DNA of 21,256 nucleotides from a virus, in IMG/VR virus record IMGVR_UViG_3300042564_007793, positions 1-21,256 of that record. The stretch is one strand, 5' to 3'. Below the pieces are notes generated by a model that saw nothing but the letters and a program-made list of their open reading frames with translations, did not search any database and was not told the origin of the DNA. Both the position numbers and the translations under genes were made by a program. How positions within the stretch are numbered: the first letter of the stretch is position 1; each line of letters starts with the position of its first letter. Of this stretch, positions 20,757 to 21,256 are shown piece by piece.

Positions 20757-21256
20757 TGCTCTCCCTCCAGCAGGATCTCCCGCAGGAACGCCCGCCCCTC
20801 GTCGTCGTACAGCTTCTCGTACCGCCGCACCCGGATGTGCAGTTCCACCTTGCCGGGCGGCGCGGGCGTTCCGACCCTGGACCCATAACGCGCCGGCGAG
20901 GCCCGCCCCGCCGCCCACTGCAGGGTCTGGATCTGCACCTTCGCGGGGCCGACAGTCGCCGGCGTCACCGCCCGCGCCGTATCGAGCATCTCATCGGCCA
21001 GCGCGTCGGCGCCCATAAGCCGGGCGGTCTCGACCTTCTGATCCACCCCGGGCTTGGTCTTCCGCCACTGGTAAAGCGCCGTGTAGGACGGCATGTGCGC
21101 GTCCTGGCTGATGGCCAGCCAGGTCTCCCCCACCGCCAGCCGCGCGCAGATCTCGTCCACAAGCGCCTCGCAGTATCTCACCGACGTCCGTCTCGGCCGC
21201 ACGGCGCGTTTCCGGGTTTCAGGCGCGCGCACGCGCCGCTCAGGCGTCTCCGCCAT
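20753..21256 (-). CDS. terS: Terminase small subunit
   Basis: A 167-aa DNA-recognition subunit. After a basic Arg/Pro-rich start of about 25 residues comes a helix-turn-helix region (VDEICARLAVGETWLAIS, MPSYTALYQWRKTKPGV, roughly 33-70), then helices for ring formation (ETARLMGADALADEMLDTAR) and a C-terminal part (RRYEKLYDDEGRAFLREIL) that would contact the large subunit. The pattern of MPS followed by W and a proline-containing loop is typical for this family. The ATG is at the very edge of the window (21254-21256), so a longer start cannot be excluded. It is the first gene of the late block seen here. Confidence 0.85.
   Translation of the reverse strand: MAETPERRVRAPETRKRAVRPRRTSVRYCEALVDEICARLAVGETWLAISQDAHMPSYTALYQWRKTKPGVDQKVETARLMGADALADEMLDTARAVTPATVGPAKVQIQTLQWAAGRASPARYGSRVGTPAPPGKVELHIRVRRYEKLYDDEGRAFLREILLEGEQ

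Noticed and set aside
2204-21256. A gene transfer agent cluster instead of a phage
   Set aside because: The P22-type coat, portal, scaffold and gp10-like hub are podovirus-type, not the HK97-type set of alphaproteobacterial gene transfer agents, and the cargo genes are typical for temperate phages.

Overview
The window looks like part of a prophage in a GC-rich alphaproteobacterium, most likely Caulobacterales (Brevundimonas, Caulobacter or Phenylobacterium type). That host assignment is inferred from very high third-position GC, a DUF2239 chromosomal-type gene and the phage gene types; no marker gene confirms it. No integrase, repressor or replication gene is visible. These would be expected beyond the right edge, because the late genes are read leftwards from the terminase at the right end.

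Layout from left to right. Positions 1-1135 hold a GrpB-family protein and a two-helix membrane protein, both on the minus strand. Positions 1136-1470 hold no convincing gene. At 1471-1517 lies the 3' half of a tRNA, probably tRNA-Asn(GTT), without its 5' half. It is followed by a terminator-like hairpin and is the signature of an integration site. A DUF2239 gene (1629-2213, plus strand) comes next, and its end overlaps tail-to-tail with the last phage gene.

Positions 2204-21256 are the late region of a P22-like (podovirus-type) phage on the minus strand. In transcription order it runs: small and large terminase, portal, scaffold, P22-type coat protein, head-tail adaptor, tail proteins, a glycine-rich protein, a P22 gp10-like tail hub protein, a GNAT-like protein, a probable ejection protein, a coiled-coil/membrane holin-like protein and a small lipoprotein. 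Most neighbouring genes are joined by ATGA, TGATG or GTGA overlaps, so translation is probably coupled.

The striking feature is cargo. Almost every gap between core virion genes carries extra genes. Terminase to portal holds a 39-aa membrane peptide, an HNH nuclease and an immunity-like protein with its own promoter. Portal to scaffold holds a lipase-like alpha/beta hydrolase coupled to a three-helix membrane protein. Scaffold to coat holds a 209-aa protein facing a four-helix membrane protein on the opposite strand. Coat to adaptor holds a 151-aa protein overlapping another four-helix membrane protein. The tail region is interrupted by an opposite-strand pair: a GT4 glycosyltransferase with a winged-helix-like C-terminus, and a small alpha/beta hydrolase. 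The recurring pattern of a soluble effector-like protein beside a small membrane protein suggests toxin-immunity or superinfection-exclusion modules inserted into the virion operon. That function is inference from motifs and gene order only.
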